Source of the DNA: Cloeon dipterum
Taxonomy: Eukaryota > Arthropoda > Insecta > Ephemeroptera > Baetidae
DNA length: 64,000 bases
Assembly: GCF_949628265.1 (NCBI RefSeq)
Contig: NC_088789.1
Location: 35,767,883-35,831,882 of the forward strand
Reading direction: 5' to 3'
The position numbers and the translations under genes were made by a program. Below the pieces are notes generated by a model that did no database searches, had not been told where the DNA came from, and saw nothing but the letters and a program-made list of their open reading frames with translations. The number at the start of each line of letters is the position of its first letter. The first letter of the stretch is position 1. Shown in pieces: positions 1-12,900 of the stretch.

Positions 1-3000
1 CCTTTGCTGTCCTTGGCTTTCAAGTCAACCCCAGCTTCGTCCACAAGGAAACGATAAGTTTCCATCTTGTCTTTATATACGCGAAAGCGTTCGAAGTTAT
101 TGCTCGCCAAAATGTGCAGTGCAGTTTCTCCATTATTTGTCGTTTCTTTCACCAGTCGAGGATTAGTTTTGTACAGGAGTTTGACCACTTTCGAATTGTC
201 GCGGTCATTGAAGAAATTGGTGTAGCTGCAGGCGAAGTGCATAGCGTTCCATCCGTCGGCGTCTTTGGCAGCCACGTCGACGCCTTTCGCGATGAACTCG
301 CGGACGAGCTGCAAATGTCCGTGCTGGGCGGCGCAGTGAAGAGCGGTTTTGCCTCGCTCGTCCGATCTCGTCAGGTCGCCTTGCAGCAGCAGGAAGTGGT
401 CGTAGATGAAGTGATCGTCTTCGGTCAAATCTTGTCGCTCTCCGTTCGGAATCAAAGAACTCAGGTCGTCGTCAACTTCTCTCGCCAGCCAGATCACGAA
501 TTCTCCGAATCTACGGTCCACAGCCAGCTGCAAAGGACTCTTTTTCTCCTTTCCTGTCGGGATGTGTTTCAAGGCTGGACTCTTTGAGAGCAGGTACTCA
601 GCTATTTCCTTTTTATTGTAAATGATGGCACAGTGGAAAGCGTTGAAATCGCCATTGTACTCCTTCACTGTCTGAAAAATATTTGCCTCAAGCGTCACCT
701 TATCTCGGGCCAATCTGCTAATTTCTTCCTCCACGAAAAGCTTGACAATATCCAGGTGGCCATATTCCACAGCTACGTTCAAAGGGTCACAAATTTCATT
801 ATCAAAAATGGCTTGTTTGGCGCCGTGTTTTAGGAGAATTTTAACGCATTTGAGTTCCCCCCATGCGCAAGCACAGTAAAGGGTGTATCCATACATAAAA
901 GGTTCTAAAGTATCTTTGCCAAATCCGTTTTCCAGCAACAATTCGAGAATCTCATCGTTATCATTATGAACCGCTGTGCAACCGGCGCCGGCGATGGAAC
1001 TTGATTTTCTGAGCAGCTCGACGAAGTTGGGGAAAGTCTCTTTTAGCTGGTTGAACACGGAGATTGCGTTGTAACGGGCGATTTCTATGAGGACCGCATC
1101 CATGTTTTTTTCCAAGGTTCGTGAATCGATGGCGTTCATTTCCAACAGCTCGGTGAAGATTTCTTCGCTTCTTATCGAATAGACCAGCAATTCAATAGCG
1201 TAATTCACGCAAATGGAAGAACGGTGTTTTATACAACTAGGTATTCTAGCATGATCCTGGAAAAAGGAATAATTTTCCATTTGCTCGTCACAAAAAGTAA
1301 TGTGTGGCTTCAACACTTTAAAAATATGCTTGAGGTTTTCCTCGCAAACTTTTCGCAAAAACGGACCCGATTTAGTTGAAATTGCCTGGGACACGATTAA
1401 TTGCGTGTGAAACTCGATCTCTTCTTCGTTTTCCAAAGTCGAGTAGAAAAGATCGACAAACTTTCTGACCTCTTCCATATCCCATTTGCCAATAAATTCA
1501 AAATCAAAATTGCCTGACTCTTCCACGTTTTTCAAAAACTGTTGGGCAGCAAGGAATTCAGCAAATGTCCGGTGGAGGAAAGTGACCCTTTCTTGCTCCA
1601 CGGTTGCGACTCCATAGTCGTTCATCTTCGCCAAATCTTCTCTCGTCACTCCATCCCCGACAAGCGGCTCGTTATTCATATAGCGAAACGCGATCAACAG
1701 AAGAGGGATCAGTTCTTTGTCAATACTATCGTCTTCCACTTGTTTGCAGCCATATTTCCTCTCCAAACCCTTTTGTACCTTCTTCCTCACCACTTTGTCG
1801 TAAATTTGGAATAAATTTCCTTCGCTGCTGCTCTGAGCAACTAACGACAGGTGCAGCGGGTTAACCAGGATATTGTCCCCGTAATATGGATATATAGAGC
1901 TTCTTGAAAGGCCTATTTGCTTGACGGCATGAAGTACTCTTTTGATTTCTTCCTCGTTCATATCGGTCACAGACTGCAGAAACTCGATTTGCTTTGCTTC
2001 ATCGAATGGCTCTATTTCAACAAGTGTAGCGTTGCCAACCGCTTCCTCGATCACTTTCGCTTCGTGCGGTCTCGTTGCCACGCAGAGTGGAACTCTTTTT
2101 TCTTTCAAAGCCCTCACTATTCCGAGAGCTTTGTCCCTGCTGTGCGGACAAGTTTCGTCGAAACCGTCCAGGAAGACGACTACTTTTTTCTGAGCAATCC
2201 AATTTTTTATGTCTTCAGAGGAATTCCCTGTGGTTTTTGCTAGAAATTCGACTGCATCCACTCGAGGTTTTGTTAATGTTTTAAAGTTTTTATTTAAGGA
2301 GATATTCAAAACTCTCGCGTCTTGATCCGATTTTCCGATTTGGAAAGCGATTTCTTTGAGAACGGTCGTTTTTCCTGCGCCAGCCACCGAACTCAACTGC
2401 CAAACCTGGTTTTCTCGCAACATTTTCGCCTCTCCGATCAGATCCTCGAAGCAAATCTTTTTCCTGTTGTCTCTAAACTTCAAATCGGGTTTTACGAAAG
2501 TCCTCGGCCAGTCGGGAAAATCAAGTAAGTACTGAAGCGTCGAGTTAAGCAGAGTTAACTCTTTTTTAGTTCCAGTTGAAAGCAGTGGCACTAAAAGCTC
2601 TTGCAAACTTCTCCCTTTTTTCAGCTCATCTCCTTTAAAGATTCCGATCAATTGCTCCAGTAAGTCTGCGAAATAAACCGTGTTGGATTAACCATTAAGT
2701 TAAAAAATGAACGAATTGGGCGCTACCTTTGTCCTTCAAAATCATGACAAGCCAGCCGCTGTGGTTCGTTGAGGACACCTCAAATTTGCTCTTTGATGAA
2801 TTGTGCTAAAATCAAACCAAGAATAAAAAATATTGAACAAAAGAGAACAATGGAGCTCACAGAATCGCATTCCTGCGCCTTTTGGTCAACGATGAAAAAG
2901 ATTTTCGGCTTTCCGATCAGTTTGTCATTTTTCGGGCCGATAAATCCGTGTAAAATGTCGGCAATTGGTTTTTCTTCTCCGTTCACAAGCACGCAAACTT

Positions 3001-5074
3001 CTTCTTTTTCGCTCACTTGGCCGAAAATGCAAGTCAAAACGCAGCCGACGTCATGCTCCATCTCGCGAACTACAAAGTCAAACGTTTGCAAGTGTGCATC
3101 TTTTTTGGTTCTTGTAATACTAAACCTTGATTGAAATAAACGTCCAAAGATTCTTTTTTCCACTTCCAAAGTCTTGTATCAAAATCCAAGTTTTGCCGCA
3201 GAGCTTTTTCCGTTTCTTCAACTTCTCTTGTTTGCTGTTCATAAAAGATGAAGGCTCGCCGCCCTCGGATGTTTTGTCCTTCGTCCGACTTCCAAGAGAA
3301 AAATTCAGACGTTGACGTGATTGTTGCTGCTTTTTCCATGCGCGAATCAGTTCTTGAAACAGATGTTGCAGCTATCAATGACCTAGAAACCAATACGTTT
3401 CTTATTTAATTTTTCGAGGATACCAAAATTACCTTGAGAAGGAAAAGCTTGTGTCTGATGAGAACATTTTGACCTCTGGCGTCTGACCAAGATGAAGGTT
3501 TGTTGCGAAGTCTGGTCCGGCGATAGATGCTTTGTGCATTTTGTGCTGGACTGACGTGAGGAATAACAACAAAGGCTTATCCTCGTTGATCTGGCTCAAG
3601 ACATCGCACATGCTGTTCACGAACGAGGAACCGCGTTCACTTGTGTTAGCCATGGTTGCTGAAAGACGATAACTTATAAATGCTATTTATTTAGTGATTT
3701 CCGTGAAATTTTACTCTCGACTGTTGAATAAACGATGACTGTGTTGGGCATTTCAGGAGCCGACGTGATTCGGCAAGAGTTTTTGTTTTCGTAGTCCTTG
3801 TAATCCTTTTTTCGGTCGAATTTTGCGTCGTCTAGATTTCCCCTACACGGCTGTGGAATTTTGCTTTGATTAATTGCATTTTTAGTTATGCTACAGCAAA
3901 CTTACGCCAAAGTTGACAAACTTCAAGCTTTTCTCGAATCCATGCAGTTTTTTCAGGGAGTTGAAAACGTCTTCTGTCGTGAAGGAAATAAAATCACTGA
4001 GTGTCTTGCTCCAGTAATCAGTGTAGATGACTCCATTTTCGTTGCCGTGAGAGAGGAAGTACAGCTCGAAAACCGACGGGATTTTGTCTGAATTGAAATT
4101 AAAATAATTAAAACCGGATGTGACGATTTGTAAATTCGACTATTGCTAACCTTTTGAGGAGAAAAACCGCAAGAGCTTTTCCTGGCTGCCGAGAAGATCG
4201 AGCACAATTTCCTTTTTCGGTCTATAAAGGCTGCGGAAATTACAGTTCCGGTTCTTTCCAAAGGTCGTTTCCAGTTTCTCAACGTCTCGCGCATCACAGT
4301 TTCGTAATTTCGTCGTGTTTTGGAAATCGTAATGGACGACAAGAACGAACACGCTGCAAAGAAAAGTTGATTTAAACTAAATGGCGTTTAATAGATAAGA
4401 AAATTTACTTGTCTGCATTTCCTTTGCCTGATTCGAACTGAAAGAAACCAAGATTCGCTGGACCTTTTGGATGACCTTGAGCCTCACCTGGAAAATGGGT
4501 GATTTGCCGTTAGGTTCAAAATTAGTTAGGAAAAAATTACCTTGTCTTAAAATCTCCTCCATCTCATCCATAGTTTGATGTTTCTCTATCTTCCTTTTCT
4601 GTGAAGTGAATTTTAAATAAATTCCAAATGAAATGGCTAATTCATTTTTAAGAACGGCACTTGTAGCAATTTGAAAAGGCCCGGTTAGTCTTTGAATGTG
4701 GCCGCTTTTTCTGACTTTTTACACCTGAATACTTAAAATACTACTCAGTTCAAAATGATTAAACCCTGGCTCGTTCTTTTCGCTCTTGTAAAAACGTTTT
4801 TCTAACCTTCATTTTTGTGTGTACACATGCTGTCAAACAATGACAATCTTTAATACACACAACAGTCACATCTCATTGTTAGACTATTAAATAATAATAT
4901 TATCAAGAAAAAGGAAAAATTAAAATGGATGAGGATTCATGCAGCCACCGAGTCGATGTGACGTGCGTCGTCATCGAGGGAGATGAATTGGTTTCTGTCC
5001 CTAATTTTGTGTAGGTCGTTCATTGAAACTTACCGTTTTAACGAAAATTAAAATTTCACAGTTACCTTCGCCAT
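1..5074 (-). CDS. Caspase-pseudocaspase-NACHT-ankyrin receptor, copy 1 (3' end outside window)
   Basis: Spliced gene read right to left. Proposed coding exons are 5066-5074 (Met-Ala-Lys), 4541-4598, 4409-4487, 4151-4353, 3906-4087, 3715-3850, 3433-3658, 3126-3382, 2861-3069, 2727-2805 and 2665 down to the window edge. All junctions are GT-AG and the phases agree. Exons 4-7 encode a caspase-like domain with the SHG histidine motif and, straight after a 55-nt intron, the motif PCRG. Exons 8-10 encode a second caspase-like fold without catalytic residues. The last exon holds the NACHT domain and most ankyrin repeats and stays open at the window start; I checked its frame at several indels (9, 3 and 33 bases against copy 3, all multiples of three) but not every codon. 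It is nearly identical to copy 3 and lacks an 11-residue insert that copy 3 has. Family assignment is firm; the exact start codon is inferred. Confidence 0.82.
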
Positions 5075-5590
5075 CTGGATCTGGAGTGAGCCTCTTTCTT
5101 TTGATTCGCGGAAGCTTGCAACACGACAGCCACTCCAAAATTAAAGCTGCAGCTCAATCTGAAAAAAAAACATTCAAAATAGGAGAATTCGTTGTAGAGA
5201 TATAGTTTCTTTTTAGCGAAATTCAACTCCTTTATTGTCGCCGCCGAAGGCAGCGATTTGCCCGAAGCCACAATCGAAAAAAGAGCTTTTGCTCGCATCT
5301 GAAAGGGGAAGTTATGCACGGAGGTTGATAGATCGCCATTAACAACCCCGAAAAACGAATCGATCGAATTTGGAAACAAATCCGCGCCTATTTTGAGGCT
5401 CATTTGGGCTAATTGGGGCCAAAAATTAAAAATTAAAACAGATTTTACGCAGTTTTACCAGCCCGTGGGGCTGGAAGGGTCACACGGGCTTTAATTGGGT
5501 CGATTAAGTATTACCGTTCGATCGGAGTTTGCTCAATCGGACCCATAGGGCCGGAGCTAATATGTTACTGAAGCAAAATTATTAATTTGT
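5075..5590. repeat. 5' flank of receptor copy 1 (duplicated)
   Basis: DNA upstream of the proposed start codon, nearly identical to 43348-43865 upstream of copy 3 and recognisably related to 26160-26815 upstream of copy 2. It should contain the 5'UTR and promoter. A TATATC box lies near 5200 on the minus strand, with a pyrimidine tract and CAG near 5160 that could be an initiator or a 3' splice site. No promoter element is certain. Confidence 0.6.
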
Positions 5591-6900
5591 TGTGAATGAC
5601 GTCACAAACGGCACGCGCCCTGTGTGAGGCGAGAGTGCGACAGAGGAGTTAAGTGCTGTGAACCTACGGCCGGGTTGGTTTCGGTGCACCTGAACCTGAA
5701 CGAGTTGAGGCCCAACCTGCGAACGAATCGACCTTTGACACCTGGTGCACAGGTCGCCGATTTAGGCCACTTGGGCTCCAAACATTTGGGTTTCATTGGT
5801 ACCAAAAAATCAGCAAAATATATATTTTTTTTTGGTTTATTAATGTTGCTAGCGATTTCTGCCAAAAGCAAGTCTATAGAAAAAGCATGTCTTTTTTACC
5901 AAAACTTGTCGGCAGAACGCTTTTTTTGGGGGAAAAATCGAGTCGAACAGACCGTGAGTGCACGCTAGCCCTCGCGCGGTTTTGCCTGCATAAAGTAGCG
6001 GGCTGGGGTTTTCTGGGGGCTAATAGATCACGATTTCCACCCCAAACAACAATGGAAACCAGTTTAAAAAAAAGCTGCGCAGTTATTGATAGCTGTCGTC
6101 GAGGCGCGTTTTTTCCACTCATTTCTGGCACGATTGGGTACGCATAGTGCTACATAAAAAATTAAAAAGTTTTAGCGCGCCCTTATACTTTCCGTGTGAG
6201 CATATTTCGGTGTTATTCGACGCCGAATTTTGTGGCCGAAATTTTCAGTTTTGTTTCGGCCCGATCAAGCCCATAATAGGGCCCAAGCTATTAATTTTCA
6301 AAGTGCACATTTTCCATGTTGAGGGCTGTTCTACCCCGTGATCGAAAGACCATCTCAAGGGCAGTTAGTAGTCCAGGGCGGGGCGGATTTCGACTCGCGG
6401 AGAAAGTCGGTTAAAATCTATCCTTTCCTTGTTAAAAAGCAGGTGCACGCGTCCGCCAAACGTTTGGCTTGAGTTCAGCTCGCATTTTTTTATAAACTGA
6501 ATTTCCGATTTCGATCGGTAAAAGTACTTTTAATTTGATTATTGTTTGCATTTTAATGTTAATCTCAGCCGGCAAGAGCAGCGAGAATCGTGCAAGTGTG
6601 TGTGTGCTTTTCCTCCGGCCGCAAGACCTCGGCTCTGGCCGCATTTTTTACAAATTGAAACGCTGGTTGTGAGCGCGGTCAAGGAATTTTCAACTCGATT
6701 TGTTGACATTTTAAAATTAATTCCAGCCAGCAACAGCAGAGAATCTTGCGCAAAGTGCTTTTAAAGCCGCTTCTAAATTAACGAGGTGGCTGAATCTGAA
6801 ACAATTACTCCACATAGGAGAATTGTTTCTACAAATGTTATTTTGCAATTTACGTCTCCTTTATTTTAAAAATTGAAAGGGGCAGGGTAAGACTTTACTC
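5590..6900. repeat. Rearranged segment shared with 44.1-44.4 kb
   Basis: 5589-5690 matches 44279-44390 in the same orientation, starting with a TGACGTCA palindrome. 5757-5865 matches 44165-44270 in opposite orientation, so one locus underwent a local inversion. The rest, to 6430, is GC-variable DNA with no recognised gene. 6430-6780 carries one copy of a repeat block found also at 10570, 11280, 46220 and 48360 (CAAGAGCAGCGAGAATCGTG). Confidence 0.5.
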
Positions 6901-9900
6901 GATTAATCTGTAAAACAGGTTTTCTTTTCGATGCGAATGTTACCGGGAAAATTAACCGAGATGATCATGGGATTAATTTGTGTTTTCTCACTTACTTAAT
7001 GATCGCGGCTGCGGCACCCAAATCCCAAACGCTATATCAGTGTCTGTCGGTGAGTGAGAAGTGAGACTTTCAGCGCCTGCTGCTCGCGAGCATAATAGTT
7101 AGACTTTCGCAGCGAGTGGATTTTTTTATTGCATGGACCGAGCGCTGGCAGCCACTCAGATTAGGTTAAATCGAAACAGCGACTCAATTCTAAAAAGAGC
7201 AAGGCTTGATTTTAACCGCTTTTAGAGAAAAATATTTAATCTTAAATATTAATTTTGATTCGTTGATGTGAGAGTCGCGACGCGCGGGCGGGCACGCGGC
7301 AGCGATTGCTCCAATTAACATCACTGCAACCAAAAAAAAGTCCTACTTGATTATTTCAAGCTGTGCGTGTTTGTAATTATGGCAGCGGGCGCAAATAGGT
7401 CGACTGCGAGTGCAAAAACCGAGGAAAATGGATGAATTGTAACCCTTTCGGCGCAAATCTGCCTTTTCTAATTATTATTATTTTTTTCACCGCGGACTCT
7501 GCAAAAACAGTGGATTTTAATATTGGCACTAGCGTATAGTTAGTCGGTGACGCCTTACGATTAGACAAAAGTCTTAATCATTATGACTCTCATAATATAA
7601 TAGTTACCAGTGTAGAATCGAGGGGGTGCGCTGGCGTCCTCTCTCGAGGGAGCGCGGGATGCCACGCGAATTCACTCACTCGGCTCTGACTCACGAAAAA
7701 TGAGCAGCCGCAACGCAAAGTGGCCTGCTGCCTTTCGCGGATCCGCCCTGAGTTGTGACGCTCCCAGTCGGGCAAAGTGCGGCCCCGACGCAACCTAATT
7801 GTAAGACAGAAAAAGGCGAAATGGTTTATTAAAGTAAAAAAATGCAGTTCAGAGGAATTTGTAAAGTTAAGCATTGGAGAGAAACCGAGCCAAAATAACC
7901 CTAAGAATTGTATTTTTAGTCAGAATTAATTAGAGTCTTCTTTTATTTCTAGACAAGAGACCTGGAAATTTAATGTTGATCGTATTTCGACTCTTCTAAC
8001 AAATTATAAATCGCACAGTTCGTGCCGATTGGAAGACTTGCAAGGAGAGAAAATATATTCTGGTGTGGTAACAACTTTACTGAAACTCTTTCTTAGAGAG
8101 GCAAGCTGATGGCAAAACAGGCAATTGAATAATTTATTTAATCGCATACAAATTACCCTCGGTATTTTTAAAATACATATATTTTTGCTCTTTTTATCCG
8201 TGTCGTCGGATCGGGAAGGGCGCGCACTGCACTCTGGCACGAATGCTGAATTCCGAGTGCGAATATCACCGCGAACGGATATTATTAGCGCACCAGGCCG
8301 CACGCAGTGACCCAGCCCACTCAAGGGCCACTCGCCTCCGCTCCGAGGCCTTTTTTTGAAACGCTACACATTCGTGTCCCGTGAAGCCAAATCACAAAAA
8401 TGCTGGAAAGGTGCAAAGCAGCCCGTTGAGCAATTCGAGCATTTCGAGTCACTAAACTAACCACTTTTTGCCCTCTCTGACGCATTGGGTAGCAAGTATT
8501 AGATCTCCCAACTGCTCAAAATACCTCCCGTTGCTTTGACACTCCCGAGAATGCCGCTGAAGAATGCGAGCCAACGGGCTGGTTTTATCAATATTATTAC
8601 TTGAAATTGTTCCAACACATAGAATACAGGATCGGTTCACGCTTTGGGGCCCGAAAGGGGCGGGGGGTTTGGGAGGGGGATGTCTGCCAATGCTGCGACG
8701 GCTTCGACACTCGTAAAAATTCCGTAACTTTGCGATCCAACGGGCTGGTTCAAGATCTACAAAGGCGGTGGAGGCCCTAGTGCTTCAAACCTTGAACCTG
8801 CTCTGGTTTTCGGTTAAAAATAATTAATTGGTAAGCGAAGGAGCAAAAGACGGAGTAGAAGAAAAATCGAATTTCTGGCTGGCTTTTGAAAGGTTTCAAC
8901 TATAAAATTGTCAGCAGGCCCACTTGGGTTTCGGTTTAATTTCAAAACTGATGACTGGAAAATAATTTTCCTTGACACGCACGATTAATTAAGGCACTTT
9001 TTGGTATATATTTCGGCACAAAAATGATAAACTGAAAAATGTGCCGATTATTCACTCTCCTCGAGCCATCAATGCCTGCTGTTGGTCGGCGAAACCGGTG
9101 ACGCCGCGCGTGCAAGGAAAGTGTTAGTTGCTTCTTTCTCTCGCGCTTTGCTTCTGCTCTTAATGCGCGGTGCCGGTGGTCTTTTTTGAACTGATGCGGG
9201 CTCGGAAGGGCCATTCTGTGCTTCATTTTAAGTAGTTCGATTCCCAATTTTGGCCATCTAATTGTTCTAATCACGCCGCGATAATCATTTATTTTATTTT
9301 TACTTTTGCCATTGCTAAAAAGGGTCAAAAGCTGCGGAAAATTAAATACACTTTTTTAATACGTTAGCTCAGTGATATATTGTTTAAGTAATAACACATT
9401 GACCTTAATTTTATTTGCTGGCCCAGTCCGACATAAAAATAGCTCGCCGTCATTGTAATGGCAGTGACGCAAACGTAGACTTTAAACAAAGTCTAGCTTT
9501 TGCTCTGTTGCCAAGCCAGAAGCCCTCACGGCCGCGTTTATTTTTTTCCTTGCAGAAAAAAATATAACCACCGCATTGCAAAGAGGATTTTCGGCCTTGT
9601 ACTGTTCATAAATTGATTGAAAATTTTTGAACGTTTGAAGTTTAGTTTTTAAATTTGGGTTTCATTTTCTTCAGGCACAATTTTGGAATAACGCGTCCTG
9701 TCCACGGACAAAATATTTGCCGGGTCCTTTTAGCGAAAAAAGTTATTGGGCGACTGACTGTCTTTGGTGCGAGAGGTCGCAACCCTTTCCTCGTGGCAGT
9801 CTCTCCGGCACTCTTTTCCTTTTTGCTGCACTATTTTACACTCGTAGTTCGCGCGGCGCGAATATTAAAAACAAATAAATAAATGGACCAGGGGAAGGGG

Positions 9901-9980
9901 ATAATATCCATGTTATGGTAATCACAATTATTGCCTAATTTACAACAAATTCATTAAACCTTTGTTTCCCAAAGTGCGCA
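6900..9980. repeat. Repeat mosaic, no gene seen
   Basis: Holds one copy each of two dispersed blocks: 6900-7140 (block B, marked by GATCGCGGCTGCGGCAC and GAGACTTTCAGCGCCTGCTG) and 7620-7800 (block C, marked by ATGAGCAGCCGCAACGCAAA). 7138-7370 is repeated at 44403-44630. About 9655-9970 matches 46350-46640. Reading frames here are short and do not hold up between copies. Confidence 0.5.
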
Positions 9981-12900
9981 GGGAGAGGCAAGCTGACGGC
10001 AAAACATGCATTATATATCAGTGGCCGCGAATAAAAATTAATTTATTTGCAGCGCGACGCAAAATAGCATCCAAATGTTAGACTTTCCTGCGCGGCGATG
10101 TCACGGCGGGATAATAAATTCCAAGGCCAGCTCTATCAGACGGACAATTTTGCAAGTCGGACCCAATATATGAAAAGTGTAACACATTTTTTGGGAAAAA
10201 ATCAATAAATTGGTTCCGTCCGAACACTATTTAAAAATCAAGCGACTTATGTGCGCGTGCCCCCTTTTTTCTCTTGCTTTTATTTGAAATATAGCAACGA
10301 GTCAGACTTTTTATCGCTGCCTGTGTGTTTATCCGAGTCAATTGTTTCGTGGCCGAGCAACTTCCCTCTCGCGGCGCCTCGTCTCAATAAAAAACCAAGC
10401 CGCCGGAATAAAAAGCACTCGCATTTTTTTTAATTATTCCGCTGGGACAGTCTTAACCTCTTTAAAAGAGCGTCCCTTTGCCTGTTTGCATCCGAACTCT
10501 GCGGTTCTAAATGAAAGAAAAAAGTGGCCGATTGTTGTGATAGGCCAAACAATTTCCAACTCTATTATTCACATTTTAAAGTTCATCTCAGGTGGCAAGA
10601 GCAGCAAAGGGTGTTTCTAGCCATTTTTTTAAGAGAAGAGAAGTGATAAAAGCGAGTTGCAGTCGGATTTTGGCGGATTGCGCGAGTAAATTACCTGCTG
10701 TGTCGATTGATAAACAAGCATTTCTCACAGATGAAATTAAATGTGCTCTCCTTGCTTAAAAATAATAGACAAGTGCAAATATTGCGAGGAAGGCAAAAAA
10801 TTGACGCGACACAAATTGCTAAGACAAAAAACTCTCCCTGTGGAAGCGAGCAGCTGCGCGGCTTCAATTCGCGATAATTTCTCCGCGAAGGAGCTGCAGG
10901 AGAGCCGGAAACCGAGACCAATTCGGTGCGAGCCAAATAGACAAACGTAGAGTTGCTTCATTTCTTTCTAAATTTGTCAACCCTCCCGGTGAACCCCAGT
11001 TTGCAATTAATAATTTGTGAAGAGCCAAAAATATTCACGAGCTGATTTTCTTGGCCCGAGGCTGAAAAATGTCGTGAAAAAGAGAATTGTTGGTGCAACT
11101 CGGCCAGCCTTATTGTTCCTCCACAATTAAAATTCCAAATGTATGCATCGATTCCTTTTTTCTTTTCTTTTCTCCGCACGTCCGCCGAAAATGGCTCTAA
11201 AGGAAATATATGGCTGTGGCCGCGTTTTTTCCAAACTGATTGTGTTCCGTCAAATAATTTTCAACTCGATTATTCGCATTTTAAAATCTAATTTCAGGAA
11301 GCAACAGCAGAGATTCGTGCTAAAAGCGTTTCTGCAGCCGAATTTTGTAGAGATAAAGCGGATCAATTTGATGTTAAACAATAATTAATGAGAGGCGAAG
11401 CGCGGACACGGCGGCGATTGCTCCAATTGACGTCACAGCAGCGATAAAACTTTATTTATTTATTTCTGACTGTGTGACGGAGCGAATAAGTCGACTGCGA
11501 GTGCAAATCTGGCTGCATTTCTAATTCATTTCTTTCCAGCTGTGTCAATGAGAACGCAATGGTCGCGGCGGCCAACGGGAAAGCAAATAAAGCACTCCCC
11601 GTTTTTTTTTTTAAATTTTAGGTCGAACTCTGACTTAGCGAAGAGACTCTCTTGGTTCTGAGTTTCTGGCCGGCTTTTGAAAGGTTTTCGTCAGGAATTT
11701 CAAATCTGAAGGCTGGGAAATGATTTTCCTTCTTAATTATAGAACTTTTTAACCTCATTTTGGCAGAATTAATTTAAATTTCGAAAATCTGCCGATCGCT
11801 TGTCTCTTCTTCAACATGGACGCGTGCTTTTTAATTACACATTCTGCACAATTTCAGTATGCGCGAGTTAATTTTTAGAGAAAATAAATTGTTGATCAGG
11901 CAACACTAATAATTGCAATGAAAATAGTCTCAGTTTCCAATTTGCTCGCGATTTGCAAGAGGAAGAGCAGAGCAGACGAGAGGCCCCGCAAGGAAAGTGT
12001 TGCTTCTCTCTCCTGCGCTTTTTGCGCCTCTCTTAAATGCGGTGCCGGTGGATGTTTTTTTTTTTTTTAGAACGGCGGATGCAAAGGGCTACTCTGCGCT
12101 TAATTTCAAGTAGTTTGTTTCGCATATAATATCAATATTGGCCATCTAATTCTTTTAATTATACTGATAATATTTTGATTTAAAACACAGTCTGCTTAAT
12201 TTATTTGTTGGCCCAGCCTGACAAAAAATAACTAACATTCAAATGGCACTGGCAGTGACCCAGACGTAGAATTTTTACAAAGTCTAGCCTTTCCTCTGTT
12301 GCCAAGCATATTCTCAGAGGCCCTCTCACTTTTTTCCATGCAGAAAATAACCACCACTATAAAGAGGATTTGCGCTCTTCTTAACTGCTCATAAATTGAT
12401 TAATTCAAAATAATATTCGTGATTAGCATGTCACGCATTGCTCACAACAAATTTCCCAATTTTAATTTGTTGCGTTAAATTTTTTAAATAGTTAAAAAAC
12501 CCAACTGGTTGGCCAAATTACCTGTAAAATACTGAAAAAGAAACTTTTCAACGTCCTAAGTTTTAGTTTTTAATTTTGAGTTTGATTTTCTGCCGCACAA
12601 ATTAAAAGTTGCAATATAAAATTGCTACCAACACTCGGACATCTGCGGCAAGAGGAGACGCATATTTTCTTATTTCAAGTCGCGGAGCTGTGTAAATGTT
12701 TGATACCCAAAAATGCGGCGAATAATTAATTATTTGCGGGTCTTGTCTTTCAGATAAACGTTTTTCAAATTTCCAAATCGCGGTTACATGTTCTGAAAAA
12801 GCATCACGCACATTCCCTTTGGAAAAATTGATTTTCTCGAGATGTTCGCGTCTTGCCAGAGGTGAAACGAAGAAAAGGAAGCCCATTGTTGCGACACCGC

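Noticed and set aside
1..2665. Copy 1 NACHT-ankyrin exon as a pseudogene, since no complete minus-strand ORF shows there
   Set aside because: The frame is open where I checked and simply runs off the window; all indels against copy 3 are multiples of three.
4920..5110. A separate minus-strand gene end reading VSMNDLHKIRDRNQ and then a stop upstream of copy 1 (also 43193-43380)
   Set aside because: It needs an intron of only about 37 nt, and the same donor explains the in-phase Met-Ala-Lys first exon better.
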